Positions 15,128-24,410 of a stretch of DNA of 64,000 nucleotides are shown in pieces. Location: the NCBI GenBank assembly GCA_964498395.1, contig CAZCHE010000012.1, positions 1 to 64,000 on the forward strand, read 5' to 3'. The notes beneath the pieces were generated by a model, which ran no database searches, was not told where the DNA came from, and saw only the letters and a list, made by a program, of their open reading frames with translations. The first letter of the stretch is position 1; every line of letters starts with the position of its first letter. Made by a program: the position numbers and the translations under genes. This DNA comes from Parapedobacter sp964498395 (GTDB lineage: Bacteria > Bacteroidota > Bacteroidia > Sphingobacteriales > Sphingobacteriaceae).

Positions 15128-15694
15128 TTACTGTTCTCGGTTAAACAACGGGTGCGCCTTTACCAGTTTTCCAAGTTGTGCCATGCATTCGCTTTTTTTC
15201 TTGCGTAAATAAGCATAGGTCAAGCCCAATCGCTCTGCCACCTTTTCCTGATGCTCCTTGCCCATGCAGGCTTTAATGATGTCACGGCACTGGTCGCCCA
15301 TCGTTTCAAGCACCTGCATCACAGTCTTTTCTCGTTCCAATTGGTCTGCGTGACCACCGGCTTCCGTTTCATCATTCTGCTCAAACGTAAATCCGTCATC
15401 CAATGATTTTGTTACCGGGCTACCCGACTTTTTTTTCAATACATTCAACCATTTACGTTTGCAGACCGTCACCAAAAAAGCCTCAAAAGGACACGTTAGT
15501 ACAAATCTACCATCGGCACTCAACCGATAGATATCAATCAGCGCTTCCTGTAGAATATCAGCAGCATCTGCTTCATCCCCGTTGTTATGGCAGATCATCC
15601 GCACAATTTTGTCTGCGTATAGGCGGTAAATCTCCGCAATACCCCGACTATCGTTGCGCTGTAAATAGGTGATGAACCGTTGGTCTGGATGCAT
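15128..15694 (-). CDS. ECF-type RNA polymerase sigma factor
   Basis: A 188-residue sigma-70-family protein, with region 2 (IAEIYRLYADKIVRMICHNNGDEADAADILQEALIDIYR) and a region 4 HTH (HQEKVAERLGLTYAYLRKKKSECMAQL). I chose the ATG at 15694 (MHPDQRFITYL), since the upstream extension to 15775 has no family similarity and would run into the divergent gene. It is followed by a putative anti-sigma gene. The 73 bases between the divergent starts must hold both promoters. It may drive the PKD/CHAT genes opposite. Confidence 0.88.
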   Translation of the reverse strand: MHPDQRFITYLQRNDSRGIAEIYRLYADKIVRMICHNNGDEADAADILQEALIDIYRLSADGRFVLTCPFEAFLVTVCKRKWLNVLKKKSGSPVTKSLDDGFTFEQNDETEAGGHADQLEREKTVMQVLETMGDQCRDIIKACMGKEHQEKVAERLGLTYAYLRKKKSECMAQLGKLVKAHPLFNREQ

Positions 15695-15767
15695 TACGTA
15701 AATGGATGTAAAAGCTGTAAAAATAAAAAAAATTCCTATTTTTCGCCCGCAACACCAATCGACGGCT

Positions 15768-17753
15768 ATGAACATAAAACGCTACCTTACTTTGTATACA
15801 CTCCTCTACTTGTGCTCAGCCTCGCATGCGGGTACAATTGATACCGTCGAAGCAAAAATAGACGTTCGTTTTCTGGGAAACCAAGCCTCGTTCCAGGCGG
15901 AGCTGCCACCACTCGCCGGTATTCCCGGCGGGCGCCAGCCGTTCTACACGTACTTATGGGACTTTGGCGATGGGCATTTCAGTACGGCAGAAGCCCCGAA
16001 ACACCAGTATACCAAGCCCGGTGAGTATGACGTGACGCTCTATACGGTCAGCAATTACGATAACGGGCCGCGCCCGAAACGACCGACGAGAAAGATCAGT
16101 GTAGACTCGACAAAGGTGGCTCCTAAGCCAATGGCTTCTACTGCGGAGCAAAATTTCTTCAACACCGACGCGACCTTTAAACTCTCTAAAAATGCCAACG
16201 CATTACCAGGACAAGACATGGTGGTCATCGCTGGAATAAACACGACCGAGAAAGGCCGAATATTCCTACTGACTAACGAGAAGATTTTCGGACCGGAAGG
16301 ATTTGTATACGCCGGCCAGACGACCTATAACGGTGAAACCATCGCACCGCTAGATGACCCTAAAAACCTGGAAAGCCTATGGGCTACCGTGCCCAGCGTC
16401 ACCGTAACTCAAAGCGGAAGCCCCGACTACGGCATCCGTGAAGAGCACGATTTCCAAGGCAGCGAAGCTATTGACTATTTTGCGGAGCTATATGGTAGCT
16501 ATAAAACCGTGACATCGTATGAAGTAACCGGCAAAAACTCTTCGCAGTTTTCACTGATTAATTTAGACATCACGCCGGAAATGCTGACGGACACTAACGC
16601 GACCGTGACCATCACCGGTGTGTTCATCCCGGAAAAAGGCCCTGCCCGTGTACATCGATTGGATGTGCCGATCGTGACATCGCACGATCCGAATAAGATG
16701 TCGCTCAAACAATCAAGGCTTAGCTATCGCCTACTATCCAAGCGAAAAGCGCTCACCTACAAAGTACAATTCCAGAACGATGGTGAAGGTGATGCCAAAA
16801 ACATCCGGTTGGAAATCAAATTACCCGAAGTACTCGACCCCACTACCTTCAACCTACTAAATTTATATCCCGAAGTCGATACCTGCGCCGCGACCAACCA
16901 AGCTGCCTGTTACCAGTATTATGTTAAGGGGGCCGATACCCTGGTATTCCACTTCAAAGACGTGGCACTGCCAGGCTCAAAAGCACCCGATGTGCACGAT
17001 AAGGACAGCACCCAGGGGTTTATCCGATTTACCGTGCTTCCGAAAAGGAAACTGCCCAACCGCTCGTTCAAGGGACAGACCGACATCTATTTCGACAAGA
17101 ACGAACCCATTACTACAAATTTTGCAACAGGTCGATTCCGTAAGGGCTTTTCGCCCATCGTGTTTGTGGGCTACCACCATTTCATCCAAAAACCGACGCG
17201 AAGTGATGGAGAACGCATGGTGAAAAATGGCCCGTTGCTAGGTGTAGGCCTCGCCCCCATCGCCCCATACCGCAAACTTTACTGGCAGGTGGAAATATAC
17301 GCCAACGCGTATCGGGCATCTTCAACCCATACGGTGTATGAACCGGGGGTAATTGAACTGCCAGTACCGGGCACCGACCGGATGCAAAGATATGAGTACG
17401 AACGGTTTGACACGTACCAGAGCGATCGCTTCATCCAACTGCGGCTGGTGCCGCTTCACCTTCGCTACAATTTCAACAGCTGGGTATCGGCCGGTGTAGG
17501 GGCATTGGCAGCAACCACTATCAACACGAAACACCTCGAAGAAAGGACGTACCAATTGCTGGGCGCCAACGGTGAAATACCTGCTACCATACGGTATTCG
17601 GACGAACGATTGGCGATGGGCCGTCTCCATGTCCAGCCGTTTGCCGATCTCAACTTCGGCCGCACCTATTTGGGGCCGGTTGTGGGTATTCGCTACATCT
17701 ACGGCGGTAACCAAGGGCAATTCGGACAGCTATATGCGGCATGGCGGTTCTAA
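15768..17753 (+). CDS. secreted PKD-domain protein with C-terminal barrel
   Basis: A 661-residue exported protein. Start chosen at ATG 15768, which gives a normal signal peptide (MNIKRYLTLYTLLYLCSASHAG); upstream codons read as non-signal sequence. Residues ~50-110 form a PKD domain (YLWDFGDGHFSTAEAPKHQYTKPGEYDVTLYT). Residues ~320-450 resemble the DUF11/DUF7619-like surface repeat (ALTYKVQFQNDGEGDAKNIRLEIKLPEVLD). The last ~190 residues alternate strands and end in Phe (LYAAWRF), typical of an outer-membrane barrel. Its end overlaps the CHAT gene by 13 bases. Confidence 0.8.
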   Translation: MNIKRYLTLYTLLYLCSASHAGTIDTVEAKIDVRFLGNQASFQAELPPLAGIPGGRQPFYTYLWDFGDGHFSTAEAPKHQYTKPGEYDVTLYTVSNYDNGPRPKRPTRKISVDSTKVAPKPMASTAEQNFFNTDATFKLSKNANALPGQDMVVIAGINTTEKGRIFLLTNEKIFGPEGFVYAGQTTYNGETIAPLDDPKNLESLWATVPSVTVTQSGSPDYGIREEHDFQGSEAIDYFAELYGSYKTVTSYEVTGKNSSQFSLINLDITPEMLTDTNATVTITGVFIPEKGPARVHRLDVPIVTSHDPNKMSLKQSRLSYRLLSKRKALTYKVQFQNDGEGDAKNIRLEIKLPEVLDPTTFNLLNLYPEVDTCAATNQAACYQYYVKGADTLVFHFKDVALPGSKAPDVHDKDSTQGFIRFTVLPKRKLPNRSFKGQTDIYFDKNEPITTNFATGRFRKGFSPIVFVGYHHFIQKPTRSDGERMVKNGPLLGVGLAPIAPYRKLYWQVEIYANAYRASSTHTVYEPGVIELPVPGTDRMQRYEYERFDTYQSDRFIQLRLVPLHLRYNFNSWVSAGVGALAATTINTKHLEERTYQLLGANGEIPATIRYSDERLAMGRLHVQPFADLNFGRTYLGPVVGIRYIYGGNQGQFGQLYAAWRF

Positions 17754-20383
17754 GACACATCCGGAGGTTACTGGCCGTCCTGCTTCTAGGGGGCTTGTTT
17801 AGCTGCCACCAAGGCCCGCACCCACCACCGGACAATAATGATCCCAAAAGCACGATGGATACCGCAGCCCAGCTCGATCAACTCGAACAGTTGGGAAACA
17901 TTGCCTATGATCATCCCGAACGTTTCATCCACGATCCGGATTCGTTCCTGAACCAACTTGCCACCCTACCAGTGACGGCCGAGGGCAAGGAAATGTATGC
18001 CTGGTTATTGCTGAACATCGGCTACGCACTGCGGGAAAATGGCCATGTGCCCGGTAGCACGCGATACTATGAAATGGCTTTGGAGTATATTGATGATAAC
18101 CGATTGACCGAACCGGATTTCGTCGATTACATTGCCAAACCGCTGGGCAACCTCTACACGCAGCTGGGCGACTTACAACGGGCATTATACATCCACGAAC
18201 GGGCAATAAGTACATCGAAAAGCCGTGGAAAGGAACAGCAACTGCCTTCGCTGTACACGAACCTGGCCGTCGTCTACCAGCAGCTCGGCTGGACCGATCA
18301 CGCGCTAGACGCTTGTAAAAGTGGCTTACGGTATGTAAGCGACCGCGATGCCAATGCTGGATTACTATACAATATCTTAGCTAACTGTTATCAAACACTG
18401 GGCGAGCTGGATACTGCACGATACTATAACCAGCTAGCCATTCACCGCTTTACCAGAAAGCGACCCGTGGGCGACACGTTGATTTGGTATGCATCGGCAC
18501 TTTATCAAGGCTGTTCGTTAAATGAAGCGCAAGATCGCTTGGACGATGCACTACGGCAAATCAACAGTGCCATCTTGCTCACCGACCAGTATTTCCCCGA
18601 CAGCAAGCAACGGGAACGGGCCAAGTACCGTTACGCACGCGGCAATCTTCGGTTTGTTTATGGTGACTACATCGGTGCCCACCAAGATTTCCGCAATGCG
18701 CTGCAATTATTCGGAGACACTGCTGCACCCATACACTACCCAGACTATACATTCACGGAAATACTGTGGGGATTGGCGCGTGTGTATGCCCAGCAGGATG
18801 CCGATTCGGCTACGCTGTATTACCGCCGGGCGATCGAAAATGCATACTATACGCAGCAGTTAATCGTCAGCGACGCGAGCCATTACCAAAATTCTGCTTG
18901 GAATCGGCGGCTGCTCGATGAAGCGATGGGCCAATTATGGGCCTCGTTTCAGTCGACCGACAGTCTGCCCACCCGCCAAGCACTGGCAGAAACCATGTGC
19001 TGGGTCACCGAATTGTCTAAAGGACGGCAGCTGCTCCACGAAATTAATCGAACCGGCCAGTGGACATCGGATGAAGGCAACAAGGTACGGCGATCGCTAC
19101 AATACCTTTTCCAAACGCTCGCCACAGAACGGGATCCAGCAGAGCGGCAACGGCTGCAAGACGAGATAGACCGGCTCACCTTCCAATTCCAGTTGGCCGA
19201 AGAGCACTTCGCTCAATCATTCCTTCCACCCGATTTTGCGGCATTCATCGCAAGACTTACCACGCTTCCGGACAGCACCATGTGGGTTAGCTATTTTACG
19301 TCGCCTGAAAGTGATGGTTACTACATGGCTTTCATCGCGGGCAAAGCGATCGCTCATCAATTACCAGCAGATTCATTACAAGCCATCGTGCGCTTCAGCA
19401 ACCGCTACTTCGGTACAAGTCCCACGGCATACGACAATGATCCATCCGGTTACCGCGACGAAGCCACGCGGCTAACAGCACTGCTGCTTCCGGTGCTCCC
19501 TGCCACCGGGGGGCGGATGGTCCTATCACCAGACGGCCCGCTACTGAAGTTGCCGTTTGATGCATTGGTGGAAGGCGATCAGTTTATCGGACAACGCTTT
19601 ACGCTCAACTACACCTACACCTTCTTGCTCAACACTAGCCCAAGGGAAACCACAAATCGAAACCTGCCGCTGCATGTGTTCGCCAAAAGTCAATACAGTG
19701 GTGGGGAGTTGCCTGATATCCCCTTTGTCAACCGGGAAGTAGCTTACCTCAGTCGTACATTCGGCGCCGCCATCTATCGGGATACCGCCGCTTCGGACGC
19801 TGTCCTTTTCGGTTCGCTTGAGGGCGGTGGACTAATCCATATCGCGGCCCATGCCGTAGCAAACGGAACCGATGAACCATATATCGCTTTTGATCAGCCC
19901 GTAACACTTGCTAAATTGCAGTATACCCGAGCTACTGCACCATTGGTATTTCTTTCTGCTTGCCAGACCGCTGCTGGCGAATTATTGCGTGGCGAGGGTG
20001 TGGAGAGTCTCAACAGGGCATTTCTCAGTAAAGGTGTGCGCGGCGTCATCGCCTCGTACTGGCCCGTAGACGATGAGACGACCGCCATATTGGCAGGCCT
20101 GTTTTACGATGCGCTAAGCCGCACGCATGAACCGGCACTTGCGCTGGCCGAGGCCAAAAGAGACTATATTGCTTCGGCATCCGTATCAGCGCAGAACCCC
20201 TGGTATTGGTCATCATTGCAGTTTACTGGGGTCTCCGTACCTACCTACCTGCAAAAGAAAAGCCGATGGCAATATGGGCTTTATGTCGGGTTAGCCCTTA
20301 CCGCCATCGGCTGCATCGCGTGGTCGTTACAACGGCGTTCTAAAAAACATCCACCTGATCGCAAACACAAAAAAACCAATTAA
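17741..20383 (+). CDS. TPR-CHAT (caspase-like) lipoprotein
   Basis: An 880-residue envelope protein. Lipobox GLFSC gives Cys22. Residues ~50-450 are TPR-like helices (GNLYTQLGDLQRALYIHERAI, LYTNLAVVYQQLGWTDHALDAC). The C-terminal CHAT peptidase domain has the expected dyad: His704 in HIAAHA and Cys741 in VFLSACQTA, then GVRGVIASYWPVDDE. A hydrophobic segment (about 850-870) and a basic tail follow. CHAT proteins are caspase-clan proteases, often activated by partners bound to the TPRs; here the protease would sit in the envelope. It overlaps the PKD gene by 13 bases. The substrate is unknown. Confidence 0.87.
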   Translation: MAVLRHIRRLLAVLLLGGLFSCHQGPHPPPDNNDPKSTMDTAAQLDQLEQLGNIAYDHPERFIHDPDSFLNQLATLPVTAEGKEMYAWLLLNIGYALRENGHVPGSTRYYEMALEYIDDNRLTEPDFVDYIAKPLGNLYTQLGDLQRALYIHERAISTSKSRGKEQQLPSLYTNLAVVYQQLGWTDHALDACKSGLRYVSDRDANAGLLYNILANCYQTLGELDTARYYNQLAIHRFTRKRPVGDTLIWYASALYQGCSLNEAQDRLDDALRQINSAILLTDQYFPDSKQRERAKYRYARGNLRFVYGDYIGAHQDFRNALQLFGDTAAPIHYPDYTFTEILWGLARVYAQQDADSATLYYRRAIENAYYTQQLIVSDASHYQNSAWNRRLLDEAMGQLWASFQSTDSLPTRQALAETMCWVTELSKGRQLLHEINRTGQWTSDEGNKVRRSLQYLFQTLATERDPAERQRLQDEIDRLTFQFQLAEEHFAQSFLPPDFAAFIARLTTLPDSTMWVSYFTSPESDGYYMAFIAGKAIAHQLPADSLQAIVRFSNRYFGTSPTAYDNDPSGYRDEATRLTALLLPVLPATGGRMVLSPDGPLLKLPFDALVEGDQFIGQRFTLNYTYTFLLNTSPRETTNRNLPLHVFAKSQYSGGELPDIPFVNREVAYLSRTFGAAIYRDTAASDAVLFGSLEGGGLIHIAAHAVANGTDEPYIAFDQPVTLAKLQYTRATAPLVFLSACQTAAGELLRGEGVESLNRAFLSKGVRGVIASYWPVDDETTAILAGLFYDALSRTHEPALALAEAKRDYIASASVSAQNPWYWSSLQFTGVSVPTYLQKKSRWQYGLYVGLALTAIGCIAWSLQRRSKKHPPDRKHKKTN

Positions 20384-20438
20384 GTATTTGCACAATATCC
20401 AACATTTACTGCCCATCGGTTCCATAATCAATCCACGG

Positions 20439-22232
20439 TTAATAAGCAAGCACATTGATCTCGGTACGGCGGTTCTGTTCATGTTCGGCTTCCGAACAGT
20501 CTACCCCGTTAGCGCACGGATTGACCAACCTGGTTTCCCCGTAGCCCCTGGCCACCATCCGCCCCCGATCTATTCCTTTTGATACCAGGTAAGCCACCGC
20601 TGCCTCCGCACGGCGCTGCGAGAGGTGCATATTATATGCATCGTTGCCCCGACTGTCTGTGTGCGATGATAGCTCTATACGGAGCGTAGGGTTTTGCTTC
20701 AGGATGCTTGCCACGTTATCAAGCACCAACGCCGCATCGCGTCGGATGTCGCTCTTATCAAAATCGTACAAGATATTTTTCACCACCCACGAAGTTCCTT
20801 CCTCCAACACACACACGCCGAGCTTCAAGGTCACATATAACGTCTTGCTGCGGTCCAGACCCACGGTGGTCACCCGCTCGGTTTGTGAATATTTGCCAGC
20901 CTGATTGGCGACCACGTTATAATTGGATTGCTGTTCCAGCTGGTAGATAAACTTACCCTCGGTGTCTGAAATTTGGCTGAGGTTAGCATTGGTGCCTTCG
21001 TGGGTGAGGATGGTGTTGATACCAGCCAGCTTGCTGTCCGTATCGCACTCCACCGTTTCGCCTACCAACGTAAAACGCGGATCGTCGTGTAGCAACTCTT
21101 TATAGATTACAGACCCGCTGCCCTGGAAATCCGTTGGCGTAATACGGGCTACCGTGGTGGCTATCCCGTTTTTTTCGCCTACCACGCGATAGTCTCCGCT
21201 CAACGCGGCAGTCAGCCGTTCGGCTTCGCCATTGGCATTGGTCGTGCCCACATGCTCCAGCTCTTCTCCGGAAATCACCACTTTCACGCCGCTTAATGCC
21301 AGACCGGTTTGCTTATCCTTTACCACGATAACCACATCTTTCGTCTTTGGCTGGGCTGTGTCTACCGGAACGGCCGCTGCAGCAACCGCCGGCTCTGAGG
21401 TCGGGGTCGGCACAGTTTTAGCCTTACGCTTACCCCCAAATGCATATTTGATACCGGCAGCCACATTCAATGCTTGGGTGAAGGTACGCCGCAGTTCAGG
21501 CTCCTCCCCAAAAAATAACGTGGGGTCATCAATGAAGTGCCCCTCGGTTAGGGGCTGCATTACAGGCAGCTCTTCAATGAAAAATTCGGCGGGTTTACCG
21601 CCAAATTCCGTACCGAATGCGCTGAGGTAATCACCCTGAACAAAGATACTGAGGTTACGCACTACCTCATAATTGAAACGCAAGCCCCCTACGCCCATCC
21701 AGGCCAGTGCCCTATCTGATGCGTTGGCGGTTTTCCTAACAACTAACGACTGGGCGACTACTCCACCGCGCGGGTCAGCCGTTTCGTACACCAATTCCTG
21801 CTGGTAATCGGGGTATTGCTGAAATAACACGCCGCCTTTGGCGAACAGTTCAGCGGCAAATTTCCCACTGCTGAATCGATAAGTAGGCCCCACTGCCAAT
21901 CCGAGATGACGGAAGCGCTCCGCACTGTGGAAGGTAGTGGCTAGGAAACCATTGCGGAAAGCCACACTATCACCACCCCAAATCGGGTGCTGCAAGAGGC
22001 GCGCGTCGATACCAAGGCCGAAATTGCCGCCACGAAAATAATGATCGGCAAATACCCCCCCTACATAACCAATATTGGCTCGTGCCGTATCGCCGTGGTA
22101 GGTACCCAATGTAGGGCTTGCCCCACCGAATATACCAACCTGCCACGTGGTGTATTCCTGTGACTTTGCCGCATGATTGCACATCAGCCAAACAAACAGT
22201 AGGACCAATGAAATTCGTATAATCTTCTTCAT
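20439..22232 (-). CDS. OmpA-family outer-membrane protein with regulatory-like domains
   Basis: A 597-residue protein with a signal peptide (first ~24 residues), an N-terminal barrel-like region (~25-270) and a Pro/Ala linker. Two carboxypeptidase-regulatory/CnaB-like beta domains follow (GLALSGVKVVISGEELEHVGTTNANGEAERL; LAGINTILTHEGTNANLSQISDTEGKFIYQL), then a C-terminal OmpA peptidoglycan-binding domain (ILYDFDKSDIRRDAALVLDNVASIL, SHTDSRGNDAYNMHLSQRRAEAAVAYL). It converges on the CHAT gene with 55 bases between stops. It probably anchors the envelope to peptidoglycan and may work with the neighbouring locus. Confidence 0.88.
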   Translation of the reverse strand: MKKIIRISLVLLFVWLMCNHAAKSQEYTTWQVGIFGGASPTLGTYHGDTARANIGYVGGVFADHYFRGGNFGLGIDARLLQHPIWGGDSVAFRNGFLATTFHSAERFRHLGLAVGPTYRFSSGKFAAELFAKGGVLFQQYPDYQQELVYETADPRGGVVAQSLVVRKTANASDRALAWMGVGGLRFNYEVVRNLSIFVQGDYLSAFGTEFGGKPAEFFIEELPVMQPLTEGHFIDDPTLFFGEEPELRRTFTQALNVAAGIKYAFGGKRKAKTVPTPTSEPAVAAAAVPVDTAQPKTKDVVIVVKDKQTGLALSGVKVVISGEELEHVGTTNANGEAERLTAALSGDYRVVGEKNGIATTVARITPTDFQGSGSVIYKELLHDDPRFTLVGETVECDTDSKLAGINTILTHEGTNANLSQISDTEGKFIYQLEQQSNYNVVANQAGKYSQTERVTTVGLDRSKTLYVTLKLGVCVLEEGTSWVVKNILYDFDKSDIRRDAALVLDNVASILKQNPTLRIELSSHTDSRGNDAYNMHLSQRRAEAAVAYLVSKGIDRGRMVARGYGETRLVNPCANGVDCSEAEHEQNRRTEINVLAY

Positions 22233-22594
22233 AACATTCTACATTTTTAATTAACTGTATCCTTTTTCGGTATATCACCGGGAATCGGGGTTTGTTACCC
22301 CACGGAACGAAATTATTGTTGATCTGAAAGAACTATTATGAATTAGCCGGTCAATAATCCATGTTAATTGACCTATCTAGGTTCATTAAAACTAATCGGT
22401 TAGCCCAACCTTCCTAAGCTATTTTGCCAATTGTTATTATCGAATTACGCGACGGCAGGAATGCTGTCACAAAAGGCGAAGTTACTTTTGGTCAAGGTCT
22501 TATATTCGGCTTACTTCATCAGCACTAATAAGAAGGGGATATTTAGTTGTCCGACTAATGGGGAGTAGCATCGACTAATCTTGACGAATCCTCT
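22233..22594. other. intergenic region without recognised gene
   Basis: 362 bases between the start of the OmpA-family gene and the stop of the bestrophin gene. It must contain the OmpA-family promoter, but I found no convincing TAnnTTTG box; a G/C-rich hairpin-like stretch (CCGGGAATCGGGG) lies near 22279-22291. No ORF or repeat stands out. Confidence 0.4.
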
Positions 22595-23491
22595 TTATAA
22601 CAAGAAAAATGTCCTTGGCTTCGATGGCTCGAGTTCGTCCTCTTCCCCTAATAATTGCCGGATATTGATTTCGATGGTGCGGGCAATCGAGGTGACGGGG
22701 ATATCACTGGGTCTGTTACGAAATGGGTCTTGGAGGTGATAGGCTGTTTTATCAGCTAGGAAAAACAAGGCGGCAATCAGCACCAATAGCGGAATCTCAA
22801 AAACCCAATGTACATCCTGGATGGCGATGGAAAGTGTGATTAAAAAGAGGTAAATCGCCCCATGGAGGAAGAGCCGGTAGGTCACGGGAAATACTGTGCT
22901 ATTGATCCGCTCGGCTTTGCCCATCGAATCGATTAACCGCATGATGGTCTGATCTACCTGAACCCGGCAAAAGACATCCATGTTACCTTCTTCGGCCATG
23001 TCCTTGATAGCCAAAGCCTGTTGCCTTACAATGGCTAACGGTTTATTGGTATGGTTAACAAGCTCCGCAATCTCTGCCGTATCTAAGCAGTCCGTGTCAC
23101 GCGATAGTGGATCGAGCCCGCGCAACGCATCGCCCAACGCATAGCACCATGCTATCTGGCGGTACCCCATCTTTTTGATAGCTTGCTCATGGCCTTCACC
23201 TAGATAACTCTGTAGCTGCACGATCAGCGAACGAGAATCATTGACGATGGCCCCCCATATCTTGCGCGCTTCCCACCAGCGCTCGTAAGATTGGCTCATC
23301 TTGAACGATAACAGGACTGAAATGGCGGTACCTAAAAACGCTGGAACGCCTAATGGCATGTCAGGCAACCTATCGCCCAGCATATAGGTGAATATGTTAA
23401 AGACCAAACCAACAATGGCAACGACAGCGACCTCACGCTTGACCTTGTTAAACATATACCGAAAAGGTATTCCCCGGGTGTTTAGAATCAT
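22595..23491 (-). CDS. bestrophin-family ion channel
   Basis: A 298-residue bacterial bestrophin (UPF0187): the N-terminal region VAVVAIVGLVFNIFTYML, the family signature FKMSQSYERWWEARKIWGAIVNDSRSL, and two late membrane segments (IYLFLITLSIAIQDVHWVFEIPLLVLIAALFFLADKTAYHLQDPFRNRPSDIP). Characterised homologues are pentameric channels; the bacterial ones studied conduct cations. The length is normal. It is a single gene with its own promoter region, between the OmpA-family gene and the PUL sigma factor. Confidence 0.92.
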   Translation of the reverse strand: MILNTRGIPFRYMFNKVKREVAVVAIVGLVFNIFTYMLGDRLPDMPLGVPAFLGTAISVLLSFKMSQSYERWWEARKIWGAIVNDSRSLIVQLQSYLGEGHEQAIKKMGYRQIAWCYALGDALRGLDPLSRDTDCLDTAEIAELVNHTNKPLAIVRQQALAIKDMAEEGNMDVFCRVQVDQTIMRLIDSMGKAERINSTVFPVTYRLFLHGAIYLFLITLSIAIQDVHWVFEIPLLVLIAALFFLADKTAYHLQDPFRNRPSDIPVTSIARTIEINIRQLLGEEDELEPSKPRTFFLL

Positions 23492-23648
23492 AACATCCTA
23501 AACAACGTTTTTAACATTATGTTTTCGGAAACATAAGCCACCTTCTCCCATTCATAATACAACAAATTTAATCTAAAAATCTAACTCAAATCGCTGTCCT
23601 GTTTTCGGGGGTATTATAACGCTGCCGCTACCCCATCACGTTAGACGA

Positions 23649-23680
23649 TTTGGTAGTCGGTGAAGGTTTCTTTATTTTTA
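23649..23680 (+). promoter_or_regulatory. candidate promoter of the fecI-like gene
   Basis: TTTG at 23649-23652 and TATTTTTA at 23673-23680, 20 bases apart, approximate the Bacteroidota -33/-7 pair; the last base of the -7 box is A instead of G. The sigma gene starts 56 bases further on. Confidence 0.45.
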
Positions 23681-23735
23681 CACGTTCGATTTAATAAAAT
23701 GCCAATTGTAATTAACGGGAAGAGTTTTCATATCG

Positions 23736-24314
23736 ATGGATGGTGCTGAAGACAGGATGCTAATCAAGGATTTGATCGAGGGTGAAAAGCGAGCGTTTGA
23801 CCAATTGTATCATCGGTATTGGGAGAGCCTGTTTCGCTACATCGCCAGCGTACTGAAAGATGAGGATGACACTGCTGATGTGCTACAAGATACTTTTTTC
23901 AAAGTCTGGGAACAACGCGATCGATTACAGCATGTCGAGTCTGTAAAGGCTTACCTATTTACCATGGCGCGAAATGGCGCCCTCCGGTCCATTGCCCTGC
24001 GACAAAACCATCAACGTTTCCTCGATAGTTTGGCTGATTTTCTGAAAGATGTGTCTTACGAAGGATCCGCAGAAGACTCGCTCGCCCTAGCCGAATTGCA
24101 GCAATCTCTCGATAGACGGATTAATAGGATGCCTCCGAGGATGCGGGAGGTATTCTTGCTAAGTCGTCTTGAAAACCTTAGCAACCGTGAAATCGCAGAA
24201 CGGATGCACATTTCTGAGAACACGGTAAAAAAGCAAATCAACTACGCTTTAAAATTCATAAGGCTGACGATCAAGTATTTACCCGTAATACTGTTTGATT
24301 TTCTATCGAAATGA
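23736..24314 (+). CDS. FecI-like ECF sigma factor of the PUL
   Basis: A 192-residue ECF sigma factor: region 2 (FDQLYHRYWESLFRYIASVLKDEDDTADVLQDTFFKVWEQRD) and region 4 HTH (REVFLLSRLENLSNREIAERMHISENTVKKQINYALKFIR) of the Bacteroidota RNA polymerase sigma-70 factor type. It is followed by FecR, SusC and SusD genes in the same direction, the standard order of a trans-envelope signalling PUL in which SusC signals through FecR to release the sigma factor. Confidence 0.93.
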   Translation: MDGAEDRMLIKDLIEGEKRAFDQLYHRYWESLFRYIASVLKDEDDTADVLQDTFFKVWEQRDRLQHVESVKAYLFTMARNGALRSIALRQNHQRFLDSLADFLKDVSYEGSAEDSLALAELQQSLDRRINRMPPRMREVFLLSRLENLSNREIAERMHISENTVKKQINYALKFIRLTIKYLPVILFDFLSK

Positions 24315-24410
24315 AATCCGCCTATTAACTTTTTTAACTTTTTTTATACTACCAAACCCTGCTTTCGTAATCTTACTTATAAACCAATTTATAAATTCGG
24401 ATCGGAGAAC

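Noticed and set aside
15695..15775. N-terminal extension of the ECF sigma factor to 15775
   Set aside because: The added residues resemble no sigma N-terminus and overlap the divergent PKD gene start; ATG 15694 gives a normal length.
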